A DNA stretch of 64,000 bases from Littorina saxatilis (lineage: Eukaryota > Mollusca > Gastropoda > Littorinimorpha > Littorinidae): NCBI RefSeq assembly GCF_037325665.1, contig NC_090245.1, positions 101,904,619-101,968,618 of the forward strand, read 5' to 3'. The translations under genes were made by a program, and so were the position numbers. The notes beneath the pieces were generated by a model. The model saw nothing but the letters and a program-made list of their open reading frames with translations, was not told the DNA's origin and did no database searches. Of this stretch, positions 27,362 through 40,200 are shown piece by piece (positions within the stretch are counted from its first letter, which is position 1; every line of letters starts with the position of its first letter).

Positions 27362-27660
27362 AAAAATGTTCATTCAAAATGAACAGCGTCGATGCAATGT
27401 CCACCAAAGATTTATTTTGGGAAGTGTTAAAGGCTAGGGTCAAAAGTTAATGAATTGCATGTTGTGCTGGATATATAAATTGTTTATTTCAGTCAATGCT
27501 TGCTATGAATTGATCAAACAGCCACAAGAAAAAAACACTTTTTAATTAAAAAATAGAGCTTGTTTGAAACAGGTAGAAAGGAAGAGTTGATATTGCAATA
27601 TCTGTACGTGGGAATGTGGTGAAAAAGAGTGCTAAAAGTAGTAAGTCAGTCTCAGATCCA
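27362..27660. other. AT-rich stretch, nothing recognised
   Basis: No exon-like or repeat-family signal. Confidence 0.45.
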
Positions 27661-29320
27661 TTTCAAATATTTATTGCAGAAAAACAAAATACAAATTACA
27701 AAAAAACACAGAACCATTACCAGGTGTCATAGGAATGTTTGAAAACAATAGTTTTAATTTTACACTGTAAATACAGGAATCAGAATTAAACACCTCAAAT
27801 TGGCACATGCATAATGAATCACCTGGAATTGCAACAGGGAGATACTGAAGTAATTGGAAACAAACATCTGAAATTGACAGAGAAACAATTGAAAATATAG
27901 TACCAGTTGACATGAGCGTACAATATTTTAATGGAAGTGCATTTTTAGCACGAAGCATCCGCAGGAGGATGCACTAACAATTACATATTGCCACAAAATG
28001 TGTACGGACATTTCACAACCGTGCATTATTAGCACAGAACACATACATGGGGGCGCACAAAACATTATTGTGACAATAATTTACACGAAACATTTCACAT
28101 TATAAGTACATTTTTCAGCATGGTGCATCTACAGGAGGGTGCTCCAACAATGATGCATAGTGCCAACATTTAGCGCAAACTTTTCACAGCAGTGCATTAT
28201 TACCACAAAGCGCATACAGCGATTATATAGTAGCAAGTTGCACTAAACATTTGAACAAAATGCATTTTGTTCAAATGTTAACAGCACAGCACCAAGTTTT
28301 GCATAATTTCACAAAAGTGCATAACAGCTGTGACAATTTTACAAAAGTGCATTGACCATTTCAGGCAGATGGCTAACATGCAGATTTCGCTTTTGTCTGT
28401 CTTTCTTTGAAAAGTAGGCATGTTCAAGATCGATGAAGTCATGAGCAATTGGGTTAGATGACAGAAAAGATTCAAAAACGTCAGATTCAGTTAGATGACA
28501 GAAAAGATTCAAAAACGTCAGATTCAGTGTTTTGGGCACTGTTGAACAGGAACATTCTCTCCTGTTCATCAAATGTGGGTTCAATTCAAAAGCAACATTG
28601 TCACAGATAGGCTAGTGTTACATTTCTGTAAAGTTTCAAAAACATCTTCCATGTTTTGGTTACTGTTGAACAGAGGCATATTTTCCTGTTCAAAAAAGTC
28701 TGACACAAATTTTCGTAGTTGTGGGTTAAGGTTCGATCTATACCGTCCTTCAAACGAGTCGTAGAACCGTCATTGTCACAGATAGTGTTACATTTCTGTT
28801 TTACATTCAAACGAGTCGTAGAAGTAGTAGTACATTTGCGTTTGGTTGTTTTTTCTTTTAGATTCCTGTCACTCATACTGGCAGTATTGATTGAGGTACA
28901 TAAATCTGTTGATGTACAGGGATGACTTGTTTGTAATGAATCCTTGTTTCCTCCACATTGAGTTTGCATTGCAGTTGGACAGAAATGAACAGGTGTTAAT
29001 CGATAAACACATTGATAATGGCTTTTGAGAAAATCAATCAATTCTGCAAAGGAATTAACTTGATGACATCAAAACTGCAGCGCCATTTGAAGAATGGTTA
29101 CCATTTCTGTTTCTTTGATGGGAATCAAACAAATAAAAACATTGACTATCCAAGTTACCATGAATGGCAATAGTTGACTCCTGAAAAGTAGCAAGGATAT
29201 AATTTGAGACGATAAACGCCTGATGCAATCCCTCCTCAAGGTCAGTCAACTCAAAACCTTCATCATTCGCAACATCAGTAGGCAACACAGCGGGATTCGT
29301 ATGTCCAGAAATCATGTCGA
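27661..29320 (-). pseudogene. Broken relic of an unassigned large protein with a DSHxRN motif
   Basis: On the minus strand, 29055-29315 encodes a segment with YILATFQESTIAIHG and then FYLFDSHQRNRNG. This resembles a tegument/ubiquitin-protease-like fold found in some large mobile-element and virus-related proteins, and a downstream stretch (LTPVHF near 28975-29000) fits the same domain. The rest (28600-29000) is low-similarity Thr/Lys-rich coding-like sequence, and 27950-28260 contains imperfect repeats of GTGCATTATTAGCAC type. A 36-bp tandem pair lies at about 28455-28527. It is clearly broken. Origin, whether host gene or old mobile element, is unresolved. Confidence 0.35.
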
Positions 29321-30237
29321 AAAAATATTACATTTCAAAAGCATGTCCAACCACAGTTGTTGGCAAGTGTTCGTGTCCGAAGTAGCCTTCAGTGTGTGTA
29401 TATGTATTCATGTGACAGAGAGCGTGACCTCATTGTTCAATCCTCTCTCTCTCTTCTTTCTCATTCGAACGCACACACGCAAGAACGTAGCCTACGCACG
29501 CATGCACGCGCACGCACACACACACACACACCCCGCTGACGCACAAACCACGCACACACACACTGACTGTCGGCAAGCATCTCTTTTTGTTTTCTTTACC
29601 TTTGTTTATTGTGTTTTCGATATTTGTGTTTATTTTTTGCTTGACTTATCTGTTTTATTTTAATGTTTGCTATCCACATCGTGTGATAAATGTTTCTTCT
29701 CAGTCTCCGAGTCAGTTTAGTTTCTGCACGCCGCTTTGGTACTCCTTGTTTTTCTAACTGGTGTATTGTGCGCGATTTGCGGATTTATTTTTATTCCTTT
29801 CATATGCAGTTGAAGTGTTGTGGCCGGTGTTATTGTCTATATATGCTATGTTGCGTCGTGTATGCCTACAAGAATTTGCATTCGCTCTCTGCCAGTACAA
29901 GTCCAAACTTTATTGGGTGTAATGTGCCTGTGATCTGCTCGCAGTCGAGCACAGAATAATAAAAAGCACAGTTTTCAAATATTCCTCCAGTGAGCCGCTG
30001 CGCGCTGCGACCTGAGAAAAGCGCTTCTTTGGTCTCTGGCAACGTTGAACTGCGCTGATATGCCCAGGCAGCGACGTGCGGACAAAGTGATATCGCCCCG
30101 CTGGCTATTTTTACTGCTGGCCCCAGCTTTGAAATTGTTTTGGCTTGGAGAGTTTTGCTCATGGCGGCGCCCTGTGGCAAATTCGTGGCAAGTCTTTCCC
30201 GACCGCAGATACCAGCGTCGTCCGCGACGCTGGAATA
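29321..30237. other. Intergenic stretch with a short CA tract
   Basis: Contains a CA/GCAC microsatellite at about 29470-29560. From about 29990 to 30230 the sequence is GC-richer but I recognise no exon. Confidence 0.4.
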
Positions 30238-30349
30238 AAGTTGACTCGGAGAAATAAATCTCTCGCCGAACGTGGGGACGAACTCACGCTGACAGCGGCC
30301 AACTGGATACAAATCCAGCGCGCTACCGACTGAGCTACATACCCGCCCT
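30238..30349 (-). mobile_element. SINE head fragment (head A)
   Basis: Minus-strand match to the tRNA-like head and the following GAGATTTATTTCTC segment of the 5468-5865 SINE. The body is absent. Confidence 0.8.
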
Positions 30350-30831
30350 ACTTGTTTTGTTAATTTTGTCCCATTAAAACAATAAAATCTGTTCATGTTG
30401 TGTAGCGAACTCATGCAATATAATCGCCATTGGTGCCTGGTAGGGGCCTTCCGGCGAATTTTCACGTTTCGCTGCAGATCGGTTTAATCGCGATTCCAAC
30501 CAAGATGGAGACGATCCATAGTTGTATGAATCAGCACAAATTTGGTTCGGTTGTTCAGACAACATCCTGGTGTTTGTGTATGACAAGAAGTTAACGGAAA
30601 GACAAGCAGTAGGTTATATCTCAAGAGCGACGTTGGCATCATTCAGCAAAACTGAAGAAATCACTGACAAGATTATAAGTAAACTAACTTGGGGCATGTG
30701 TATTTAATAACCCTAAAATGTATGGCAAAGGCATGAGGTGAATTTTTGTGTGGCAAATCAAACGAAAATCGTGTAAATACTGAAATGAGGTCTTATAAAA
30801 CAAAGTGTACACAGAACAAGAAGAAAAAATA

Positions 30832-30913
30832 CGTCGCCGACAGGATTCGAACCTGTGCGGGAAGATCCCAATGGATTTCTAGTCCATCGCCTTAACCACT
30901 CGGCCACGACGAC
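30832..30913 (-). tRNA. tRNA-Ser (AGA)
   Basis: The minus strand gives an 82-nt tRNA beginning GTCGTCGTGGCCGAGTGG. It has an anticodon loop CTAGAAA (anticodon AGA), a long variable arm as in serine tRNAs, and a GGTTCGAATCC T-arm. The acceptor stem pairs over all seven positions (one G-T pair), with G as discriminator. No intron. A T-run terminator follows on the minus strand (the A run at about 30823-30828). Unlike the SINE heads, every stem is intact, so this is probably a working gene. It lies about 330 bp upstream of the UBE2Q2-like start codon, on the opposite strand. Confidence 0.97.
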
Positions 30914-31084
30914 TTGGTGACTAAAGGGCGGCTTACTAAGTTCTTATAATCGGATTGTAGTTTGTTGTCTTTGCCAGTGTGTGATCTTGGGTTACAAACG
31001 GAACTATACAACTTGTGGAATGATTCCATCCCAAACCTGATCGTCCAAAAAACTTTTAAGCTTACATCTGACTCTTTGTCCAGT

Positions 31085-31246
31085 CTGTTCGTTTATCTTT
31101 GAACTGGAATGACAAGAATAAGAGTTCACGACATTGAGGAAAGTGCGACCACTTTACGCATGCGCCAAAGTAAGACGAACAGATCATGACTGTTTCCTGA
31201 ATGTTTTGGTCTGAGAAAAATTTGGGAGACCTTCATATTCTTCTCA
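31085..31246 (+). promoter_or_regulatory. Likely promoter and 5' leader of the UBE2Q2-like gene
   Basis: Short stretch before the ATG with ACGCATGCGCC at 31158-31168, an NRF1-like site common in TATA-less housekeeping promoters. No TATA box. The transcription start is not determinable from sequence alone. Confidence 0.4.
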
Positions 31247-34200
31247 ATGGCTTGCTTAGCAAACTTAAAACAAGACATTAAACTTTTGGAATCTACTTTC
31301 ACCAAGGACCATGAAAGATTCCGGATTTGTTCTGCTTCTCTTGACGAACTAACCTGTCGATTCGTTGGCAGAAATGGAGAACTGTATGATATTCAGGCAA
31401 ACATCACGGTACACCTTTTTGTTTGGTTTTTGTTGTGTTTTCTGAGCATGAAATTTATCTTCTGTTGTTGAAAATGTGAAGAATGAAAAGTGGAACATAG
31501 TTGTTGGATTGTGTTTGAGTGACAGTGCGACACACTCTGTCTGGCAGTTGAAGGAAGTGAAATGTGAAAGTCAACCAGCTGTGCCTTTGTTTACTTCGCA
31601 TTCAGTGTCCACCCATGTTACTGGTCAACTCAGTTGTTCCTGGTGCTGACAATGTCATCACCCCCATTGGAGTGTTAATTATTTCACTGAAATAGTTGAC
31701 ACAAGCGGCATTTGTCATGGTTATTCCACCGTTGTTTGCTTTTGATGCTGGTGATATATAGGTTTGAAAATTCATCAGAAACATAGTTTCGCACTGAAGC
31801 ACACTGTATTTTAATTTTAAAGAAGCTTTGACGATCGACAATGTTTAGTGACTCTCAGAGTGTTTGGAAACACAACCCAGTACAGTTACCGGTTTTGTTA
31901 CTTGGGAATACAAAATTGGGAAAATTGAATTGTGTGCCTGTTGCCAGTTGGGCTGTGTGTTTGTGTGTGTGAGTGTTTGACATGTCTATGCTCCATTGAA
32001 ATGTTTTTTTGTGGTAGTTTTATTGTGCTGAAGATGACTTCAAACACATTTTCAAGAGAGCACATGCATTGCTCTGCTGATAACATTAATTACTATTAAC
32101 TGTCTTTATCATGGGCAAGCGATTCACAGAATGTTGTGCAGCGCGGCGATTCACAGAGCGTGGCGTGTTGTGCAGCGCAGCGATTCACAGAGCGCGGCTA
32201 TTGCTCTCACCAGCGCAGATTGTTGACGCGCTTTATTTTTGTACATGTATGATTATCGGCAACATTTTTAACAATTGATTGCACCTACCTCTATTATATT
32301 ATCTCAAGTGAATCTATACACCAGTTAACAGTTCCAGCGCTTACATGGAACGAAGAAGGAACCCGAAAGAGGAGAAAAAACAAACACTCGAAAAAAACAA
32401 TCTGCTCTGCGTTCAAATCAACCAGAAAAACAAGAAAAATTGCGTATTTGTGTGCTCGATGTAATCCTTAGAACATTTACACTCTTTCTTTGGACACTCA
32501 AAAGCAACTTCAGGGCTGCAAGACTACAAAATTGCACTTTCTGCAGACTGAATATACGCGTTCTAATCAACCGGGGGAAAAAAAAAATAAAAAAAAGATC
32601 TGCGCATGCGCGAATTCCAAAATGGCTGCTGAAGTGTCAACTGGTGTTACACCGATTAACAGCGGTTCTGCGGCACTGTACTCGGATACTTGTTTAAAAA
32701 CGTCATCCCAGTTTAAAAACTCAGCTGCTTTCCATATAGTAGAAGCCATTGCAATGACATGTAGTGATATGACTGCCAAGTATTCAAGGCCGGAACTTAG
32801 GCACGTTTTACATCGGCGCAGCGATATATGGTGAACTCAGTTGAAAGAGTGAGAGAGAGAATGGAGCTCTGTTTTTCGTTTTATTGAGTTTTATTTCTCA
32901 AATAGATCAGATAGATGTAGCTGTTGTAAACTTTGCAATTGTGAAGAAAATGTAACAGCAGAATACATCGCGCGTCGTGAATCGCAGCGCTCCTCGTAGC
33001 CTCGCGCCGCACGTTGTAAATCGCAACGCTGCACAACGCGCCGCGCGCTGTGAATCCACTTCGTTTATCATGGGTCGTTTTGTAAGGCTCTGACGCTCGA
33101 GCCCATGAGCACCCCCTGTCAAAATCCACTCCCTGTATGTTACCCCCTCCCCTCCGCACTAGATTCCCCCCTCTCCAGACCTATCCCCCCTCTCCAGACC
33201 TATCCCCCCTCTCCATCCCTCCCATTCCTAACCCATAAGAAATCGGTAGTGATGTACATAGAATTAATCTATCGCACTTGCTCCATATTGTTCGTCCTGT
33301 TTGTATTGTTTTGTCGGGCCCAGTTGCTGGGCTAAATAGCACTGAGTGGTAGGCTAGCCCCTCAGCCCAGGGCCTGAAATTGGGCGCCAGGGCAAATTGC
33401 GAAAGGCAATAGCTTGCCTACCAACCCACCAATGTTTTTATTTTCATAGGTAAACTATCCACTTTATCTTTTACTCTAGGGAAATTAGGCGCACCAACCA
33501 AACGAGGATAGTTGCCCTGTGCAGGGATTGCCTCACTATTTGAAGAAGAAGAAGAAGAAGTAATTTTGGATGTCTGTGATAATCCCTATGTGTCTGTATT
33601 AATTGCTCAGAGTAAAACGATGATGGTAGGCTAGTTCAGTAGTTGTAAGAGCATATTAATTATTATGGCTTCCAATGGTCATGAACTCATAAGTGCTTTT
33701 CACGTGACAGACATTTACAGTCACACAGCTCTCCATCTACTTTAGTTTGTTGGCAAAAAGTCTGCGAAGTGACATGGATGGGAATGGTTCAGACAATTTG
33801 GTTAAGATTTAGCTGCAACTTAAAAACTCTGTTGAGGGCTGCTGAACTCCTCAGCGATTTGCAAGTGAACTGATGCAGAATTTTATTATCGCTCTTCCCG
33901 ATTCAGTAAGGTCTAGCCAAAAAACAATGAAGGCAGCCAAACAAGCCGCGATGTGCAAGTCAGCTGAGAATCTTTGCTTAAAACGAGTCTGAGCGTTCGT
34001 TCTGTTCACATTGGCAGCGATTTTCAACTGACTTGGATAAGTTGCTTCTGACAAAAATCACTTGAAAGTTAGGGGAAACTTGATTGTAAGTCTGCCATGT
34101 TAACAACACTTTAGGCCTTGATGAACTTTCAGACTTTTGCAAGAGAAATCTTTTCGAAGTTGTTTGTATGGTTGGAATTGATAGAAACTGCAATCGTCAA

Positions 34201-37200
34201 GAAACAAACCTTGAATGGGTATGTCTTCAAGAATGGACAGGAGAAAATCTTCAATCTGTGAAAAGAATCGTTTTTGTTAGCTGTGCAGAGATCTGTCAAT
34301 AAAATTCATTTTCCTTTTCTTTTCACTATCTTATAGGACTATGAGCTGTGTTTAAATAATAGCATATGCCTTGGTGTTTGTTGCAGGAGACATACCCCAA
34401 CAGCCCGCCAATCTGGTTCAGCGACTCGGATGATGCCGGGTTGACATCTGTGGTTGCAAGGCTGGAAACAGTCTCCCCTCAGCAAAATAATGTAAAGATT
34501 ACTTGTGTCGGGTAACTTTAGTGTTTGATATATTATTATATGATGTATATATATATATATATATCTCCAGTGATTATCCTACCTCTGAGTCTGAAACAAT
34601 AGGGAGGGATGTGATTTAACTTAACTATAACATGTTACAATTACAAACACTCTACAATCGCCACAGAAGACTGAACTGTTTTTGTTGCAAAATGTGGTAT
34701 GGTTCTGTTGGAACTAATTGAGTAGTTTTGTAAAGGATTTAGTTCACTGTTTTCGTGGTCGATGAAGACAGTTTTGTTGCTGTGAATTTTTTTTACATTC
34801 ACACTCACAGAGGTGTTTTTACATTTAGTGTGTGCATGTGAGATGCCTCTCAGAGAACTAAGACTGAATGAGTTTAATTACATGGCTGTTGTGGTTAAAA
34901 GTATGAAATGTATGTGCAGATACTGTGTCAAGTGAAGATACTGGTTGAGGGACTGTGTGAACTTCACAACTTGCCACCAACAAAAGGACTGAATGCGGTG
35001 GAACACGCTCTGGCACAGAGGGTAAGACAGGTGCTTTGACTTAGTCTGGCAGTAGCAATCATTGCTTTATCACTCCAGCTTTAGTATTTAAAGGAATGTG
35101 CGCATTGCAAAACGTTGCATTTTAGGGGCTGCCAGAGTCTTAGTTTAGCTGATGGGGTCTATGTCGACCAAAAGAGTGGGATTCCCACTGGGTGGAGTTT
35201 TTCAATAAAACTTGCAAACCATACTCGAATTTCTACGAAATATCAAAAAAGATTGAAAAACATCAAATTCTACCGATGTCGCCAAGCATCACGTGACTTT
35301 CAGCGATATCAGCGACACGCTACAGGAACTAAATCCTGTGGTATTTCCTGTATACAGGGAATCCCCCTCCAGGAACTCCACCTACAGGGAATCCCACTCT
35401 TTTGGTCGACATAGACCCCATCAGCCGTAGTTTATGTCAGTCAAACCCCTGAGATTCTTTTCATTCCATGGTCAGTATTCTGTTCATTCCATGGTCAGTA
35501 TTCTGTTCATTCCATGGTCAGTATTCTGTTCATTCCATGGTCAGTATTCTGTTCATTCCATGGTCAGTATTCTGTTCATTCCATGGTCAGTATTCTGTTC
35601 ATTCCATGGTCAGTATTCTGTTCATTCCATGGTCAGTATTCTGTTCATTCCATGGTCAGTATTCTGTTCATTCCATGGTCAGTATTCTGTTCATTCCATG
35701 GTCAGTATTCTGTTCATTCCATGGTCAGTATTCTGTTCATTCCATGGTCAGTATTCTTTTCATTCCATGGTCAGTAGTTTTGTTGTTTTATGTTCAGTGA
35801 GTGGAAAGTCGATGTTCAACAATCAACCGTGCTTGTTGCTGAAGGTTGCAATGGAAGCTTGTGCAATGCTTCTCAACGCCTAACTTTTATTTTTTAAAAG
35901 AGATGTCTTGTGGGAGAAGAAAACTATCATACAACAAAGTTGGAATAGCAGGTACTATCTCCTGTACCAACCAGTGTGAAAAGACTGTTGAGGCATTGCT
36001 GTCTCTGATGTAAGCTTAGTTGTCAGGCTTGAAAGTGGCGAGTATTTTACTCGCCATGGTGAGTAGAAACATGTAACTGGCGAGTAGAAATGTTCATTTA
36101 CTCGCCAAATGCGACTTAAGTTGCTGAACAAATTGTTCGTTTTGCTAGTAAAGTTTGCTCTCTGGCTAGTACATTTTCAGAATCAGGCTAGTGGTAGTGC
36201 ACAATTGTTTTGGACTCTCAAGGCTGGTTGTACACACTGACTTTAACATTTACAACATTTTCTCACTTCTTCTACTTTATCCAACAGGGGATGCCATGCC
36301 AAAGGCCAACTGAAGTAGCAGAGTCCATGTCAGAAGAGGAGGAGGAAGAGGAATTTCATTATGACATGGAAGATGAATCTGCCAAGTGAGTATTGCATGC
36401 ATTCTTGTATGTATGTCCCCATATGGTTACGTATCATTCGTTTAGTCTAGAAGATAATGTTTGAGATGCAAGTTACATCTTCTGGATCATCTCATGATGT
36501 TTAGTGGCTCTGAGACTTTTTCATCCAATTTATATTTCCCATTTAATGAAAAACAATCTACAATTTGCTGCAATACCAGAAATGAAAGTTCCCATTCAGG
36601 ATTTTGAAAATGGTTTCAAGAAAAGTTTGCCAATTTGAGAAAAGAAACTTGGGTGGAAAAAGAAAAAGGTTTTGAAACAAAGCGATTCGAGAAAACATCT
36701 CTTTTGTTTGTTTTATTTAGTGTTCGCTTATGATTTTTTGCTTCGCAACTAATGCAAGTCAGTTACAGCGACTCATTTATTATTTGAAATCTCTATTTAG
36801 ATAGAGAGTGCTGACACTTTTAAAGATGTCAAGATTGTCATGCATTTCCTTGCATGTACTGATGTATTGGCTCCAAATTGTGTCAAGAATCACTAAAGTG
36901 CTTTAATTTAATTTTTACATGGCCTTCGCTCCCCAGATTTATCCCTTGATCCTACCAGGGACCTGGGTTCAGGTGCGGTAAGCAGAACTGGGTGCCACCC
37001 AACTAGGTGGAAAAAAGCTGCGGGGTCTTAGATTTCTTCTTCTTCTGCGTTCGTGGGCTGAAACTCCCACGTACACTCGTGTTTTTTGCACGAGTGGAAT
37101 TTTACGTGTATGACCGTTTTTTACCCCGCCATTTAGGCAGCCATACGCCGTTTTCGGAGGAAGCATGCTGGGTATTTTCGTGTTTCTATAACCCACCGAA

Positions 37201-40200
37201 CTCTGACATGGATTACAGGATCTTTTTCGTGCGCACTTGGTCTTGTGCTTGCGTGTACACACGGGGGTGTTCGGACACCGAGGAGAGTCTGCACACAAAG
37301 TTGACTCTGAGAAATAAATCTCTCGCCGAACGTGGGGACGCACTCACGCTGACAGCGGCCAACTGGATACAAATCCAGCGCGCTACCGACTGAGCTACAT
37401 CCCCGCCCGGGTCTTAGATTCATATGGGTGGCACCAAGTGTCGCTTCGTGCACCTTAGCCCTGGACCCCCAAATTTTTTACCTGATTTTCAAATTTTCAA
37501 CTTTCATCGCTGCGATATTAAACTTTTTGTAACTTATTTGCAGTGAGCACAAAGCTAAAGAAGAGGTGGATGGCATCAGTGTGGCAAACCTGGAAGTTCT
37601 TGAGAGACTGAAGCAAAACCAGCGTCAGTCTTACCTGAAGGTAGACAAGAACGGGGTCTGTGGAATTTCATACTTTTTGTATTATTCTAAATTCTATAGG
37701 GTGTCAGGATACTGGTTCCTCATAGCTCTCGACACTTGCTTTTATTTGTGTTGAAAGTGCTTTCTCTCGAAAGTTATTTGATCTCGGCTCAAGGTTTTGA
37801 CAGCTATATCTTTTTGATTGAAACTTGTTCCAGTAAGTATGGTGGGGATGATTCCAGTCTTTGAGTAAAAATAAATTCTTGTTTGGACAAAACAGTCCAA
37901 GAAAACTCTGTACCAAGGTGATAAATTACAGTTATGCAATTTTGTTTTCATTACAATTACATATGCATAAATGTGTGTGCTTGCATTTTGGCTTGTTACT
38001 TGAATGAAACTTCACCTACTGCTGCCCATTATTATGTTTATAAATGTATGTACGGAAACACATGCTAACACATGTAATCCTAATGCTGCCTGTAGCATGC
38101 CAGCTGACATACTGTGTAAACTGCTTCATGGGCAACACACCGTTCAATAAAATAAAAAAGATAGAACAACAACAATGACAAAAACAAACAATGTGTATGT
38201 GTGTGGTGTATTCATTTATACATCAAGGCCACAATGTCAAGTTGTCAATTCAGGTAAATACACTGGCAGCAAAGAGGTTAAAGTGCACATACCCGTTTAT
38301 TCCGTAGCATCTGTACTATTTTTCTAAATTATGCTATTTGTAAATGTTCTAAACTGTGCTATTAGTAATTGTTCTAAACTGTGCTATTTGTAAATGTTCT
38401 AAACTGTGCTATTTGTAATTGTTTTAAACTGTGCTATTTGTAATTGTTCTTTAAATTACATATTCTTACTCCGAGTCACATATTAGCATTGACGCAGTCA
38501 AGATGCTAGGTTAACTGAAAACGCTATCCCGTCTATAGTCTAAGGGAAGCAACCCAAGCTAAAAAAGTAGCAAGCTTGCTACCCTGGGTTGCCTCCCGTA
38601 GCGTGTCACGCCACAGATCTCGTACCCAGTACGAGACACCCTCATTCGACATCTTTCAGCCAGAGAGACAGGTCGTGCTTGATTTCGCTCCTAGGCTGTT
38701 GTTTGCTGTCTGCTTGACACCCACCAGCCTCGGCTCCCCGTCTGCTCATAGCTGTTTCTAGCGGTGAGATTGTTCCATTTTGTTGTTGTTTGCATTGCCA
38801 TTCTGCTGAGAATTTTCTCGTCCGCGGACTTGTGAATTTTGCTCGGTAGTTTGTTGCCGTGGCCGCCATTTTGGTCGCCATTTTTCGCATACACGTGGTG
38901 TTTTTTGCTGGTTAGTTTGGGTCCGTGCTCGGACTTTTAGCGTCGACCAGTAGCACTATTACCTGCTTGTAACTTGTACCTTGTGCTAGTTTATTCTGCT
39001 GAAGTTTTACGTCCTAGAGACTTGTGTATTTTCAGTAGTTTGTTTTTCTCGCGTGACATCATGTCTGATAGTGAGAAAAAGCGAGCGGCTAAGGCCGAGA
39101 GTAAGGGCAAAGGCCCTGGCAAACCTAAGTCCTCGGCTTCTACTTCTTCGGCTAGGAACCCCACGGTTCACGTTTCTGACCCGAAGACTAACTTCGTTTT
39201 TTCGGTGCCCATTTCGGCGCCGGAGGAAACTTCGTCTGGCTCGCGTGCGGCGGGCTTGACCGCTACCACGTCCGTTTCAACCCCGGTACCTGTGCCGGAG
39301 GCTGGCACTCTTGTGGCTAGCCTTTTGTCCTCTTTGATTCCAGAAATTCGGACTCTCGTGCGTACAGAGATGGCGCGGACGGACCCTGTTTCCAGCTCTG
39401 CCTCCCTCCCGGGGGTGTGCGACCCTCGGTCGTTGGCTTCCTGTGTTCCTGTTGTTTCCGGATCACCTGTCCAGCCTGCAGGCGTTTCTCTTCTCGGCCG
39501 GCGCTCGGTGACTCCCGCTTGCGGGAGTGCACCTGAGCAGGTCCCTTTTGGGATACGGTCGCCGCAAGGTATGTGCTCGCAGCAGCCGTCCGCGGCAGCT
39601 GCACTTCCAGTTCCTGGAAGTAGTGGTTCACTGGACAGCGGACAGACCATGGTCCCTGCCGGTTTGAGCTACGACTTACGTAAGCAGTCGCTCGCGGCAG
39701 CTTCCCTTCCGGCTCCGGAAGTAGTGGTTCATTGGACAGCGGACAGACCATGGTCCCTGCCGGTGTGCGCTACGAATTACGTAAGCAGTCGCTCGCGGCA
39801 GCTTCCCTTCCGGCTCCGGCCGGAAGTAGTGGTTCACTGGACAGCGGACAGACCATGGTCCCTGCCGGTTTGAGCTACGAACTACGTAAGCAGTCGTTTG
39901 CGGCAGCTTCTCTTCCGGCTCAGGCCGGAAGTGTTGGTTCACTGGTATGCGGACAGACCATGGTCCCTTCCGGTTTGAGCTTTGCCCAGTTTCAGCAGCC
40001 GTTTCCGGCAGCTGCCCTTCCTGCCTTGGCGGGAAGTGTGGGTCCAGCCGGTCGTGCACAGTCCTCTGTCACTTCCGGTTCCGGCCTAGGGCTTCCGGGT
40101 TGTAGCTGGCAGACTCCACAGCCATGGCATAGCTATGCGGTGGCGTCTGCTCTTACAGCTCCTCCCGGTTCTTCCGGTTCGGTTCACGCTGCGTCCGTTG

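Noticed and set aside
35458-35777. CRISPR-like repeat array
   Set aside because: Units are directly head-to-tail with no spacers and sit in an animal intron.
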